A stretch of 64,000 nucleotides of DNA from Ignavibacteria bacterium (lineage in GTDB: Bacteria; Bacteroidota; Ignavibacteria; Tepidaquicellales; Tepidaquicellaceae). Of this stretch, positions 22,265 through 33,200 are shown in pieces. A program made the translations under genes and the position numbers. The number at the start of each line of letters is the position of its first letter. Within the stretch, counting starts at the first letter, position 1. The DNA lies in contig JADJYU010000003.1 in NCBI GenBank assembly GCA_016719565.1, forward strand, positions 248,001 to 312,000, read 5' to 3'. Under the pieces are notes generated by a model, which was not told the origin of the DNA, did no database searches, and saw nothing but the letters and a program-made list of their open reading frames with translations.

Positions 22265-25114
22265 ATGTCAGACTCTCATTTAGATAAAATCATCGTAAAA
22301 GGCGCGCGCGTTCATAATCTGAAAAATGTGGATCTAGAGATTCCGCGTGACAGTCTCGTCGTGTTTACAGGCGTCTCCGGCTCGGGTAAATCCTCACTCG
22401 CATTCGATACTATTTATGCTGAAGGACAAAGAAGATTCATGGAAACTCTCTCGGCTTACGCGCGGCAGTTCATCGGAGGCATCGAACGTCCCGATGTGGA
22501 TAAGATCGAAGGGCTTTCGCCTTCTATTTCCATTGAACAAAAAACGATCTCGCAGAATCCAAGATCCACTGTCGGAACAGTAACCGAAATTTATGATTTC
22601 CTCCGTCTGCTTTTCGCAAGATGCGGTACGCAGTATTCACCCGAATCAGGTAAAGCCGTTACACGTCAAAATCTCGATCAGATCCTGTACAATGTTTTTG
22701 ACAGACCGGACGGCACTAAAATAATTATACTTGCTCCTGTCGTAAAAGGGAGAAAAGGTCATTACAGGGAATTGTTCGAAGACATCGCCTCGCAGGGTTT
22801 TACAAAAGTCCGTATCGACGGAGAGATAAAAGAGATCACGCCCGGACTTAAGCTTGAACGGTTTAAGATACATGACATCGAGATCGTAATTGACAGAGTT
22901 GAGATCAGCGCTAATTCAAAAGGCAGAATTTCAGAATCAATCGAAGCGGCGCTAAGACACGGCGAAGGCAATGTTATCATCAATGACGGAAAGGCAGATA
23001 ATTTTTATAACGAAAGGTTATCTGACTTTGAATCAGGAAGAAGTTTCTCAGAGCCCGCTCCGAATTCCTTTTCCTTCAACTCGCCTTACGGCTGGTGTAA
23101 AGACTGCTTCGGTCTCGGCGAGAAAAAAGATATTGATATTGACAAGATCATTCCCGACAGAAAGCTTTCGATCAATGACGGAGCGATAGAACCGCTCGGC
23201 AAACCGCGCAGCACATGGATATATTCTATCTTTAAAGGACTGATAGAATCCGAAGGTTATGATTTTAATACGCCCGTTGATAAATTTAAAGATGAATCTC
23301 TTGATAAAATCCTTTACGGTTCTCGGGACAAAGTCAGATATGACCATATAAATTCACAGGGCAGAACTAATATATATTCACACAAATTTGAAGGCATCCT
23401 GAATTATGTCAAAAGATATTCAGATGATTCTTCGTCCGAAACCATAAGACAATGGGCTGAAGGATTCATGACAATTTCCCCCTGCAAAACCTGTAACGGC
23501 GGCAGACTGAAAACGGATTCTCTCTGGGTAAAAATTGATAATAAGAATATTCACGATCTCACTACTTTATCTATAAAAAAATGCAGAGTCTTCTTTGAAA
23601 CTCTTGTTCTCGATGACAGAAAAAAACTCATCGCTTCACAGATAGTTAAGGAAATAATATCACGTCTTGATTTTTTACTTAATGTCGGACTGGAGTATCT
23701 TACTCTCGACCGCAGCGCACGCACGCTATCCGGAGGGGAAGCTCAGCGTATCAGACTTGCAACTCAGATCGGTTCGCAGCTTACGGGAGTTCTTTATATT
23801 CTCGATGAACCTTCAATAGGTCTTCATCAGAGAGATAATATTCGTCTTATAGATTCATTAAAGACTCTGAGAGATACAGGTAATTCAGTTATTGTCGTAG
23901 AGCATGATAAGGAAATGATCGAAGCTTCCGATTATGTTTTTGATCTTGGTCCGGGAGCAGGCGAACACGGAGGTGAAATAGTTTCTTACGGTCCGCCGGA
24001 TAATCTAAACGGGAGTTCCCTTACTGGAGATTATATCTCCGGTAAACGCAGGATCGAAGTTCCCGAAAAAAGAAGAGAAGGCACAGGAAGCGTTGTTACA
24101 TTAAAAGGAGCGACAGGCAACAATCTTAAAAATGTTGATCTGGAAATTCCTCTCGGTAAATTTATCTGCGTAACAGGTGTCAGCGGCTCGGGTAAATCTT
24201 CTCTTATTAATGAGACGCTCTACAGAATTCTCTCAAAGAAATTTTATAAGACTCCCGAGACTCCCCTTCCTTATAAAACCATTGAAGGTCTTTCTTTAAA
24301 GAAAGAAAAGTACCGTGAAAAAATTATTGACAAGATAATTGAAATAGATCAGACTCCGATCGGCAGAACTCCGAGAAGCAATCCGGCTACTTATACCGGT
24401 TTGTTCACCTTTATAAGAGATATTTATTCCAACTTACCTGATTCAAAGATCAGGGGTTACAAGCCGGGAAGGTTTTCCTTTAATGTGAAAGGCGGAAGAT
24501 GCGATGCATGTGAAGGCGCCGGTCTGCAGAAAATTGAAATGAACTTTCTTCCGGACGTGTATGTGGAATGCGAAGTCTGTCAGGGTAAAAGATATAACCG
24601 CGAGACGCTTGAAGTGAAGTATAAGAATAAATCCATAGCTGACGTACTCGGTATGACTGTCGAAGAAGCCGTTGATTTTTTTGTATCAGTGCCATCTCTT
24701 AACAGAAAGCTCAGGACCTTATTCGATGTAGGTCTCGGCTATATCAGACTCGGTCAGCAGGCGACGACTCTGTCGGGAGGCGAAGCGCAGCGCGTGAAAT
24801 TATCTACCGAGCTTTCTAAAGTTCAGACAGGAAGAACGCTGTATATCCTCGACGAACCAACCACAGGTCTGCATTTCGAAGATATTAATATGCTTTTGAA
24901 AGTGCTGAACAAACTAACCGATAAGGGAAATACCGTAATTGTGATCGAACATAATTTCGATGTGATAAAGACAGCTGACTGGATAATTGACATGGGTCCC
25001 GAAGGAGGCGAAGCGGGCGGTGAAATTATCGCTGCCGGTACTCCGGAAGATCTGGTGAAAAACTTCCACGATGTTTCCTACACTGCACAATATCTTAAGG
25101 ACGAATTAAAATAA
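22265..25114 (+). CDS. uvrA: excinuclease ABC subunit A (UvrA)
   Basis: A 949-aa UvrA, intact, the damage-sensing ATPase of nucleotide excision repair. The first Walker A (TGVSGSGKSSLAFDT), the first ABC signature (LSGGEAQRIRLATQIG), Walker B (YILDEPSIGLH) and the second set (VSGSGKSSLINE, LSGGEAQRVKLS, LDEPTTGLHF) are all present. Zinc modules are visible at CKDCFG, CKTCNGG and CDACEG...CEVCQG. ATG at 22265 (MSDSHLDK) is preferred; a GTG at 22256 is possible. A second uvrA-like gene on the opposite strand at 26171-29110 is interrupted. Confidence 0.97.
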   Translation: MSDSHLDKIIVKGARVHNLKNVDLEIPRDSLVVFTGVSGSGKSSLAFDTIYAEGQRRFMETLSAYARQFIGGIERPDVDKIEGLSPSISIEQKTISQNPRSTVGTVTEIYDFLRLLFARCGTQYSPESGKAVTRQNLDQILYNVFDRPDGTKIIILAPVVKGRKGHYRELFEDIASQGFTKVRIDGEIKEITPGLKLERFKIHDIEIVIDRVEISANSKGRISESIEAALRHGEGNVIINDGKADNFYNERLSDFESGRSFSEPAPNSFSFNSPYGWCKDCFGLGEKKDIDIDKIIPDRKLSINDGAIEPLGKPRSTWIYSIFKGLIESEGYDFNTPVDKFKDESLDKILYGSRDKVRYDHINSQGRTNIYSHKFEGILNYVKRYSDDSSSETIRQWAEGFMTISPCKTCNGGRLKTDSLWVKIDNKNIHDLTTLSIKKCRVFFETLVLDDRKKLIASQIVKEIISRLDFLLNVGLEYLTLDRSARTLSGGEAQRIRLATQIGSQLTGVLYILDEPSIGLHQRDNIRLIDSLKTLRDTGNSVIVVEHDKEMIEASDYVFDLGPGAGEHGGEIVSYGPPDNLNGSSLTGDYISGKRRIEVPEKRREGTGSVVTLKGATGNNLKNVDLEIPLGKFICVTGVSGSGKSSLINETLYRILSKKFYKTPETPLPYKTIEGLSLKKEKYREKIIDKIIEIDQTPIGRTPRSNPATYTGLFTFIRDIYSNLPDSKIRGYKPGRFSFNVKGGRCDACEGAGLQKIEMNFLPDVYVECEVCQGKRYNRETLEVKYKNKSIADVLGMTVEEAVDFFVSVPSLNRKLRTLFDVGLGYIRLGQQATTLSGGEAQRVKLSTELSKVQTGRTLYILDEPTTGLHFEDINMLLKVLNKLTDKGNTVIVIEHNFDVIKTADWIIDMGPEGGEAGGEIIAAGTPEDLVKNFHDVSYTAQYLKDELK

Positions 25115-25226
25115 TTCTCACTCCCTAAAATATACTTACAAACTTATTCTGTGTTAACTTAATCTTATTCGAAAACGAATTTCCATTTAAACTTTTCAAT
25201 AAATCATCTCTAACTCGTTAGCATGC

Positions 25227-25411
25227 CCGCCTTTGAAAAATTGCCGAAAGAATTCATGAGCAATTGCGTTTATAAAATTTCCTTGTCTGAGAAATTTGCG
25301 CAGCAAATTTTGAGTTGGAAATTTTATAGCAATTGTGAGATGAATTCCGGCAATTTTTCAACAGCGGAGATTTTTCTTTGGTTCTTTCTTTTGATCTCTC
25401 AAAAGAAAGAA
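25227..25411. repeat. long nested inverted repeat plus perfect 13-bp hairpin (MITE-like)
   Basis: From 25227 (CCGCCTTTGAAAAATTGCCG) to 25367 (ending CAACAGCGG) the two halves are near-complementary over about 50 bp, containing the paired segments GAAAAATTGCCG, GAATTCAT, CAATTG and TATAAAATTTCC. A small inner stem AAATTTGC/GCAAATTT sits at the tip. Just to the right, TTCTTTCTTTTGA (25382-25394) pairs perfectly with TCAAAAGAAAGAA (25399-25411). A 64-codon frame over this is a by-product. It looks like a small nonautonomous element or REP-type unit. The rest of 25115-25508 is featureless. Confidence 0.7.
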
Positions 25412-25508
25412 TGTTAATGGCAATAAAACTTTAATTTGAATGCCTAACATTACAGACGGAGGTGAATTTTATTTAATCCTGATTTTTTAAAATTACGGAA
25501 ATATTTAT

Positions 25509-26132
25509 TTACTTCTTTCCCGACTTCATTGACTCAATTTCTTTTTCAAGTTCATTCTTCCAGATCTTATCAATACTTATCGCCTTTTTAAAATCTTTTT
25601 CAGCTTTTTCCGGATCGCCTTTTTCTTTATAAAGTTTTCCTCTGGTGTAATATGCAATGTCATCACTCGGATCTAGTTTTATTACTTTTGAAAGATCCTT
25701 TATAGCATTACTGAAATCCTTCTGCTCAATATAATCCGTCGCCCTGTTGAAATATGCGTCCTTGAAATTATTGTTTAACTTAACTGCGCTTGAATAATCA
25801 TTGATCGCTTCCTTATACATTTCCTTTTTATCATAAATGACTCCCCTTCTGAAATACGGCTCGCTTTCTTCCGGCTTAGCAAGTATCGCATTGGTCAGCA
25901 TTGAAATCGCTTTGTCAAAATCAAAATAGATCTCATATACCAGTCCCTTGTAAAAAGAAGTTTCGTAATCCTCAGCTTCAGACTGCAGTATCGGGTTGAA
26001 TTTTTTATACGCTTCCTCGAAATTATCTGAGAAGAATGCTTTCTTACCTGCCTCGAAATTTTCTTTAATTGTCTGAGCATCCAGAGTGAATACTGCAGTA
26101 AACAAAAATATAATGAGCGTTAATGTTTTCAT
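25509..26132 (-). CDS. secreted tetratricopeptide-repeat protein
   Basis: A 207-aa protein with a Sec signal peptide (MKTLTLIIFLFTAVFTLDAQ). Five TPR-type 34-residue repeats follow: NFEAGKKAFFSDNFEEAYKK, YETSFYKGLVYEIYFDFDKA, EPYFRRGVIYDKKEMYKEAI, DAYFNRATDYIEQKDFSNAI and IAYYTRGKLYKEKGDPEKAE. It should be periplasmic and act as a protein-protein scaffold. No catalytic residues are expected. It lies downstream of the broken uvrA2 on the same strand, 38 bp away. Confidence 0.85.
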   Translation of the reverse strand: MKTLTLIIFLFTAVFTLDAQTIKENFEAGKKAFFSDNFEEAYKKFNPILQSEAEDYETSFYKGLVYEIYFDFDKAISMLTNAILAKPEESEPYFRRGVIYDKKEMYKEAINDYSSAVKLNNNFKDAYFNRATDYIEQKDFSNAIKDLSKVIKLDPSDDIAYYTRGKLYKEKGDPEKAEKDFKKAISIDKIWKNELEKEIESMKSGKK

Positions 26133-26170
26133 TTGTTTTGCTTGTATATAATAATTTTATGTTTATGTTT

Positions 26171-29110
26171 TTATATGGCTTTAGTTCTTTTCAGAACATT
26201 CTTTAAAAATTTTCCCGTGTAGGATTTCTTTACTTCCGAGATCTCCTCGGGCGTTCCCTGCGCCACCAAGTATCCGCCTTCGTCACCGCTCTCGGGACCG
26301 AGATCAATAATATGATCAGCGCACTTTATCACTTCAAGATTATGCTCTATCACTACTACGGAATTTCCTTTTTTTATCAGCTCCTCAAAACATTTTAATA
26401 GTTTTGATACATCATAATAATGAAGACCTGTAGTCGGTTCGTCAAATATAAAAAGCGTCTTCTTTCCTTTCTCCTGAAAAGTCAGATGATAAGCGAGCTT
26501 TACGCGCTGCGACTCGCCGCCGGATAATGTGGTTGCAGACTGACCAACTCTTATGTAGCCAAGCCCCACATCCTCCAGCACTTTCAGTTTTTTTTCAATC
26601 TTGGGGAATGCTTTGAAAAAGATCACCGCTTCCGAAACTGTCATGTCTAAAACTTCGCTGATGTTTTTTCTTACACCGTCATTTCCCTTAAGTTTTATCT
26701 CAAGAATTTCATCCCTGTATCTTTTGCCTTTGCATTCTTCACATTCCAGCACAATGTCAGCCATGAACTGCATTTCAATATTGATCACACCCGTTCCTTC
26801 GCAGGTCTCGCATCTGCCGCCCGATACATTAAATGAAAAGTGTCCCGAATAAAGATTTTTTTTCACCGCCTGCGGAGTTCCGGCAAAAGCTTCTCTGATC
26901 GAATCGAATGCTTTTATATAAGTAACAGGATTGCTCCTTGAAGTCTTGCCAATTGGATTCTGATCTATCATCTCAAGCGCATTCAAATATTTCTGTCCGC
27001 TGATAGAATCATGATCACCTATTTTTTCATTGTAAGTTCCTTCGATCTTTCTTTTCAGATCGCCGAATAAAATATTATTTATCAGAGTTGACTTTCCTGA
27101 TCCGCTTACTCCCGTGACGCATACAAACATCCCCAGCGGGATCTTTACATTAATGTCTTTCAGATTATTCTCACGCGCTCCTTTTATCACGATCATTTCG
27201 GTTTTATCCGTTACAGGTCTTCTTGCTTTCGGAATGCTTATCTTCAGACTTCCGCTGAGATATTTTCCGGTCAGCGACTCTTTGCTTTTTATAATTTCAT
27301 CATATGTCCCCTGAAATATTTTCTCTCCGCCTTTCTCACCGGCAAACGGTCCCATATCCACTATCTCATCAGCTTCCTTCATCATGTCGCTGTCATGCTC
27401 CACCACTAATACGGAATTGCCGATGTCTCTGAGAGATTTCATAATATCTATCAGCTTTTGATTGTCTCTCGGATGAAGACCTATTTAAGGTTCGTCAAGT
27501 ACATAAATGGAACCGACAAGAGAAGATCCGAGTGAAGTGGAAAGATTGATCCTCTGCGACTCGCCGCCCGAAAGAGTATTGGAAAGTCTGTCTAATGTCA
27601 GATACGTAAGACCGACATCATTCAGATATCTCAGACGTGACACGATCTCTTCCATTATTCTTTCGGAGATCTTCGTTTCATATTCATTTAATTTTATGTC
27701 TTTAAAAAATTCATAAGCATCGCTGATCTTCATTTTCACAATATCAAAAATTGTTTTGCCGTTTATTCTGATATAAAGCGCTTCCTTTCTTAATCTCGCT
27801 CCGCCGCATTCGCTGCATGTTGTGAAGGCTCTGTATCTGTTCAGCAGCACTCTGTAATGCAGCTTGTAAGACGCTTCCTTTTCTATCATCCTGAAAAACT
27901 TTTTCAGTCCGATATATTTTTTTCCGCCTTCGTAAATGAATTTTTTATTTTCTTCGCTTAGCTTATTGTAAGGAGTGTGAACGTCAAGACCATAGTCATC
28001 AGCTTCGGTAATAAGATCAGTGAGATGTTTCGAATGTTTAGGAGTATTGAAAATATTTATCACGCCGCCGAAGACGGATAATTTTTTATCGGAAATTACC
28101 AAATCCATATCTACATCCATTGTCCTGCTGAATCCCTGGCATTTCTCGCATGCGCCGTAGGGATTATTGAATGAAAATAATCTCGGCTGCGGATCTTCAA
28201 ACTTTATTCCGTCAGCTTCGAAATATTTATTGTAATGAAGGTCAGTAAAATCATCTCCTTCATATTGCCTTATGATCACAAACCCGTCGCTTTCCCTGTA
28301 TGCAAGCTCTATTGAATCATTCAGTCTTGACACTGATTCATTATCCGCGGGATCGAACATCAGTCTGTCCGCCAGTACTCTCAGAGTTTTTTTCTCTTCA
28401 GTATCCGCATCGGGATAATATTCTTTCAGGAATTTCTTTTCGTCAATGTCATTGAGATCCGTAATTTCATTTTCCGTGATGATCCTGTAAAAACCTTTAG
28501 ACTTCAGATCGGTGATCCTGAGTTTCAGTTCACTCAGATTTGATACTTCAGCATCAGTCATCACATAAATTTTTTGAGGGAAAGTATTTCCGGATGCTGT
28601 CAGCTCCTTAATAATGCTTTCGGGAGAATCTTTTTTCACTTCAATGCCGCTTACCGGAGAATATGTCCTGCCGATGCGCGCGAAAAGCAGTCTCAGATAA
28701 TCGTATATTTCAGTAGTAGTGCCGACAGTTGAACGCGAAGTTTTGATCTGCGTCTTCTGCTCGATCGCCATTGACGGGGCAAGACCCGACATGAAGTCAA
28801 CATCGGGTTTGTTCATCCTTTCGAGGAACTGTCTCGCATACGAGGACAGACTTTCCACATATCTTCTCTGACCTTCGGCGTAGATCGTATCAAACACAAG
28901 CGAAGACTTTCCCGAGCCGCTGACTCCGGTAAACACGACGAGCTTATACTTGGGAATGTTAATATCAACACTCTTAAGATTATGAACTCTCGCGCCTTTT
29001 ATGATTATGAATTTTTTCGGATCGTAAATTACTTCATGACCGTTCTCATGAATTTTTTCCTTAAACTTTTTAATTCCCGTCCGGACTTTTTTAGTATTTG
29101 CCAATTTCAT
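26171..29110 (-). pseudogene. uvrA: second UvrA homologue interrupted by a nonsense codon
   Basis: A single 980-codon frame encodes a UvrA2-like protein with a stop at codon 542. The N-part (from 29110) has VFTGVSGSGKSSLVFDT, CEKCQGF and CSECGG zinc pairs, and LSGGESQRINLS, and ends exactly at YVLDEP. The next codon is TAA (27487-27485), where the conserved DEPSIGLH serine would be TCA, as it is in the intact uvrA of this window. After it IGLHPRDNQK continues in frame, then a second ATPase with GVSGSGKSTLIN, CETCEG...CEECKG and LFIFDEPTTGLHYYD. One C-to-A change explains it. An ATG at 27442 could give a 423-aa C-terminal piece, but function is doubtful. The intact uvrA is next door. Confidence 0.9.
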
Positions 29111-29284
29111 TCAGTAAAACACCGAACTTAATTCATTCTGAATTTAATTTCAGTCCAAATTTCATTGCTGAGAAGAGAAAGAAATTAACTTCGTAAAATT
29201 AAAAAACCATATAACTCATTTTTTTACTGAACTTAAATGCTATTTACTTTATTTTACTGCATAGTCAAATTTATCACTTAATAC

Positions 29285-30196
29285 ATGAAGTTTAAAATCT
29301 CTGTAATTTCACTTTTCCTGGTTTGTATTTTTTTTAATCTGAACGCCTTTTCACAGGAGCTGTACATAGTCACAAACGCCGCAGCGAGTCTTTCCAAAAG
29401 CAGGATTGAGATAAGAAATAATATCCGCAGCCTGGATAATTTCAGATATTATCATAATTCATTTGAAGTCAATTACGGAATATTAGGTAATCTCACCTTA
29501 TATAATCACATTTTTTATTCCACTGAAACAAGCAAGCAGTTCCTGGGAAATTTTGAGACCGAACTCCGGTACAGGTTTCTTGATATTGATAAAAAGAATT
29601 CGCACTTCCGGATGGCATTACAGTCCGGCGCTGTGATACCCGTAAATTCTCAGCCCATTGTCGGCGATCAGGTGGAGTATGAACTTCACCCGGGTCACGT
29701 GGTTCAGTTCTATAATTTCGTGCAGGATATTACAGTGCCGTCGATTGATTTTCATACGACTGATAATTTTACTTTTAAGAACAGTCTGATCGGAACTTAC
29801 CTCGTGGATAAATTTGCAGTTACAGGTGAGATGGGTTATAACAGCAATGCTCCGAAGAGTGATTTTAAATTCGGAAATTATTTTACATGGAATCTCGCCC
29901 TCGGTCTTCTTCTATTTCCCAAAGTCTATGAAAGCTATGATGACGTTAACATAAATGTTTATTCCGAATCCAAAGCTTATTACTTTGAGAAAAATAAATT
30001 CCTCGGCGAACAGATCACAAACTCCGGCGGATTCAGACTCGATACTTATCTCGGCGTTCAGGCGATCTTTCTTTCATCAATAATGGCTGAGCTTTCTTAT
30101 AAAATTCCGGTGCATTCCAATGAATTTGCAGAGGTGAATTACGGCACAAGGACTACGGGACTGCTTTTCAGTCTGAGATATCTTTTTTTCCTCTGA
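29285..30196 (+). CDS. outer-membrane beta-barrel-like protein of unknown function
   Basis: A 303-aa protein with a Sec signal peptide (MKFKISVISLFLVCIFFNL, cleavage near AFS-QELY). The rest alternates amphipathic strands rich in aromatic residues (FEVNYGILGNLTLYNHIFYS, TELRYRFLDIDKKNSHFRMA, FAVTGEMGYNSNAP) and ends in SLRYLFFL with a terminal hydrophobic residue, typical of outer-membrane barrels. I recognise no family. It is followed by the M1 peptidase gene 45 bp downstream in the same direction, so the pair may form an envelope or secretion operon. Confidence 0.7.
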   Translation: MKFKISVISLFLVCIFFNLNAFSQELYIVTNAAASLSKSRIEIRNNIRSLDNFRYYHNSFEVNYGILGNLTLYNHIFYSTETSKQFLGNFETELRYRFLDIDKKNSHFRMALQSGAVIPVNSQPIVGDQVEYELHPGHVVQFYNFVQDITVPSIDFHTTDNFTFKNSLIGTYLVDKFAVTGEMGYNSNAPKSDFKFGNYFTWNLALGLLLFPKVYESYDDVNINVYSESKAYYFEKNKFLGEQITNSGGFRLDTYLGVQAIFLSSIMAELSYKIPVHSNEFAEVNYGTRTTGLLFSLRYLFFL

Positions 30197-30241
30197 TGTA
30201 ATTTTCACTAAAGGTAATTTTAATAATTCAGAACCTGAAGC

Positions 30242-32223
30242 ATGTTATTAAAAAATTTACTTATCATTTTTTTTCTATCATTGCTTTCCTCCGTATCACC
30301 TGCGCAGCCGGATAACTTTTCTCCCATTCCGGTTTATGAAATGGAAAAACAGGATCATATCAGAAGCCGTGAATTCATAAATTCAGATTACCGGGGCGAT
30401 ACAAATATAAATGTAATATATTACAGACTTGAACTCGGCATTACTTATCAGCCGGATTATCTTACAGGAAAAGTTACTGTCGGTCTCTCGCCAAAAACAT
30501 CCGGACTTAATGAAATCTTTTTTGATCTCAGTAATAATTTAAGTGTCGACTCGATAATTTTTGATAATGAAAAACTCAGTTCAGTCATGTGATGGATAAA
30601 ATTTACATTATTGTTTCAGGTCTGAATGCAGGCGCATATTATGATGCTGTAATTTATTACCGCGGAACGCCTGTCGCTACCGGCTTCGGAAGTTTTATTT
30701 TCGGAGCGCATAACAATAACAAAAGCCCTTCTATATGGACGCTCAGCGAACCGTTCGGCGCAAGCGACTGGTTCCCCTGTAAAAATTCTCCTTCGGATAA
30801 AGCCGACTCCTCCGATGTCATCGTAACTTGCAGCGAAGCTCTGACCGCCGTCTCAAACGGTACTCTCGTCTCTGAAATAAATAACGGCGACGGAACAAAA
30901 ACTTATGCGTGGCATAATTCATATTCGATTACAGTCTATGTGATCTCTCTTGCGATCTCTGACTATGCGCAGTACAACGGATATTTCCGGTATTCGGAAA
31001 ATGATTCCATGCCCGTTGTTAATTATATGTATCCCGAAAATCTTGAAGGGCTAAAAAGCCAGCTTGATAAAACTAACTCAATGCTTGAATATTTTTCCGG
31101 TAAGTTCGGCGAGTATCCTTTCATCAGAGAGAAATACGGTCATGCGGAATTCGGCAGAATAGCGGGAATGGAACATCAGACTATTTCTTCAATGGGAATT
31201 TTTAATGATAACATTATGGCGCATGAGCTTGCGCATCAGTGGTTCGGCGATAAGATCACCTGCGACAGCTGGGAACACATCTGGCTTAACGAGGGCTTTG
31301 CTACTTACGGCGAAGCGATGTATAACGAGTTCGCTTTCGGTAAAACCGGTTATGATGAATTTATAAAATACAGAATGTCGGATTCAAAGAGAGCTGCCGG
31401 CTCGGTGTATGTGCAGGACGTGAATTCCATCTCGCAGATCTTCAGCGGCGACAGAAGCTACGCAAAGGGCTGCGTAATACTTCACATGCTCAGAGGAGTT
31501 ACGGGTGATTCATTATTTTTCCGGATTTTGAAAAGCTATTCGATGGATACAGCTTACGCCTACAAAACCGCCGTAACGGAAGATTTTCAGAGAGTAGCCG
31601 AGACTATATCGGGACATAACTTAGATTATTTTTTTTCGGAATGGATATACGGCGAGAACTTTCCGAAATACAATGTTGACTGGGTAACGGAGGAAATTAG
31701 TCCTTCACAATATAAAGTTACTTTTAATTTACTTCAGGATCAAAACACCACGCCGCAATTTTTTACAATGCCTGTCAGTATATTATTTGATCTGCAGAAT
31801 AAAGACACGACTGTAACTATATTCAACAATTCCATATATCAGACTTTCACTTTTATGTTTGACAGCGAGCCGTATAACTTTAAGTTAGATCCTGATAATT
31901 ATATTCTGAAAGAAGTAAGAGGCGAGAATATTATTCCCGTTACATTTGAGCTTGGGCAGAATTTTCCGAATCCTTTCAATCCGAATACAACAATAACCTA
32001 TAAACTCGGCAAGCCATCCAATGTGAACATTACTTTGTATGACATAACCGGAAAGAAGATCAGAACTTTAGTAAGCGAATTTCAAAGAGAAGGAAATTAC
32101 AATTCCGAATTTAGTTTTCCTGATCTTTCATCCGGTGTTTATTTTTATAAATTTACTGCGGCGGATAACGCGGGTTTAAATTCTTATTTTGAAGAAACTA
32201 AGAGAATGATACTGCTGAAATAA
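30242..32223 (+). CDS. M1-family metallopeptidase with T9SS sorting domain (frameshifted)
   Basis: A secreted M1 aminopeptidase-like protein split into two frames. The N-part (30242-30592) has a signal peptide and the first strands (VIYYRLELGITYQPDYLTGK). The second part (from about 30589) holds GRIAGMEHQT in place of GAMEN and the zinc site MAHELAHQWFGDK with LNEGFATYGE (HExxH-18-E). The C-terminus carries the sorting domain ELGQNFPNPFNPNTTITYKL ending KRMILLK. One extra A in the A5 run 30570-30574 gives a continuous 660-aa frame reading FDNEKTQFSHVMDKIYIIVS across the join, which fits the family. It probably trims peptides at the cell surface. The shift may be a sequence error. Confidence 0.88.
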
Positions 32224-32248
32224 CAGAAGCAGCTTTTGAAAATTTTAA

Positions 32249-32280
32249 GACCTGTAAAATATTTTACAGGTCTTTTTTTT
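32249..32280 (+). terminator. rho-independent terminator after the M1 peptidase gene
   Basis: GACCTGTAAA and TTTACAGGTC form a perfect stem around ATAT (32249-32272), followed by eight T. It lies 26 bp after the stop of the M1 peptidase gene. The terminator is also readable on the minus strand. Confidence 0.92.
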
Positions 32281-32321
32281 GAATGGTGAACTACTTTCGT
32301 GAAATTGTTTCTGTATAAAAC

Positions 32322-32346
32322 GGCTGATAACATATCAGCCTTTTTT
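32322..32346 (+). terminator. second hairpin-T-run terminator
   Basis: GGCTGATA and TATCAGCC form an 8-bp stem with an ACA loop, followed by TTTTTTATTT. It is 50 bp past the first terminator with no gene between, so it is a backup terminator or the end of a very short transcript. Confidence 0.8.
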
Positions 32347-32411
32347 ATTTGTATAAACCGGTTTTAATTTAAGATTTCTGCATAAGATAAGCTAATTAAC
32401 GTGGAATTCAG

Positions 32412-32914
32412 GTTTCTTGTTAAGCGGGTCAAGTCTTACGCTGAACGGTACACGTCTTCCGCTCGACGGTACACGTCTTCCGCTCGACGGTACACGTCTT
32501 CCGCTCGACGGTACACGTCTTCCGCTCGACGGTACACGTCTTCCGCTGAACGGTACAAGTCTCCCGTCGAACGGTACACGTCTTCCGCTCGACGGTACAC
32601 ATCTCCCGCGGAATGGTACACTCTCCCGTGGAGCGGTACACGTTACCCGTGGAACGGTACACGTTACCCGTGGAATGGGACACGTTGCCCGCCGAAAGGG
32701 TCAGGTTGCCCGTTGCGCGGGTCAAGTTACCCGGCGAGCGGGTCAAGTTGCTCGTGGAGCGAGTCAAGCTGCCCGGCGAGCGAGCAAGGTTGCTCGTGGA
32801 GCTGGAAAGATTAAACGCGGAGCGGAACACGTAGCCGGACGGAAGGGTAAGATTACTTGCAGAATTTTCAACGCTGCTTAATGGATTAGCGACATTGTGA
32901 ATTTGATGAAAAAA
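32412..32914. repeat. degenerate 21-bp-period tandem array 2 (~24 units)
   Basis: Units of 21 bp begin GTCTTCCGCTCGAC and end GGTACAC. Those from 32454 to 32537 are identical; later units drift to GTTACCCGTGG, GTTGCCCG and finally ATTACTTGC. One unit (32622-32641) is 20 bp. Several long frames are open on both strands, for example a minus-strand frame with TCTVERK heptads, as expected for stop-free 21-bp units. The GTCTTC anchor and period match array 1 at 18361-19157. Nothing else is recognised up to the gene at 33201. Confidence 0.9.
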
Positions 32915-33200
32915 ATTGAAATCCTGATTATTAATGCCACCCCGCTGAACAGAAAAACTGTGCGAAGGGAACAATCCCTTAAACCTTTAAAACAAAAGAA
33001 CGAAATAGTTGTTCTTCTAAAGCTGTTCTGCTTCCCCGTATTTATATAATAGAAATTATATCAAAAACATGACATAAGTCCTTGCACAGAAATATAAATA
33101 CTTTTAGTATTGTAATGCGCCCGGAAATGAGTTTCAGTTCAGGATAAAAATTGATTTTAAAATTCATCTTCCTTAAATTGAAATAAAAACTCTTACAGAT

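Noticed and set aside
22346..24695. Open frames on the other strand and frames within uvrA
   Set aside because: They are shadows of the strongly conserved uvrA frame with no domain of their own.
25223..25417. 64-codon plus-strand ORF
   Set aside because: It lies wholly on the inverted repeat and hairpin and is explained by them.
32412..32914. Several long overlapping ORFs on both strands as real genes
   Set aside because: They arise because the 21-bp unit is a multiple of three without stops; no frame has a clear start context or a known domain.
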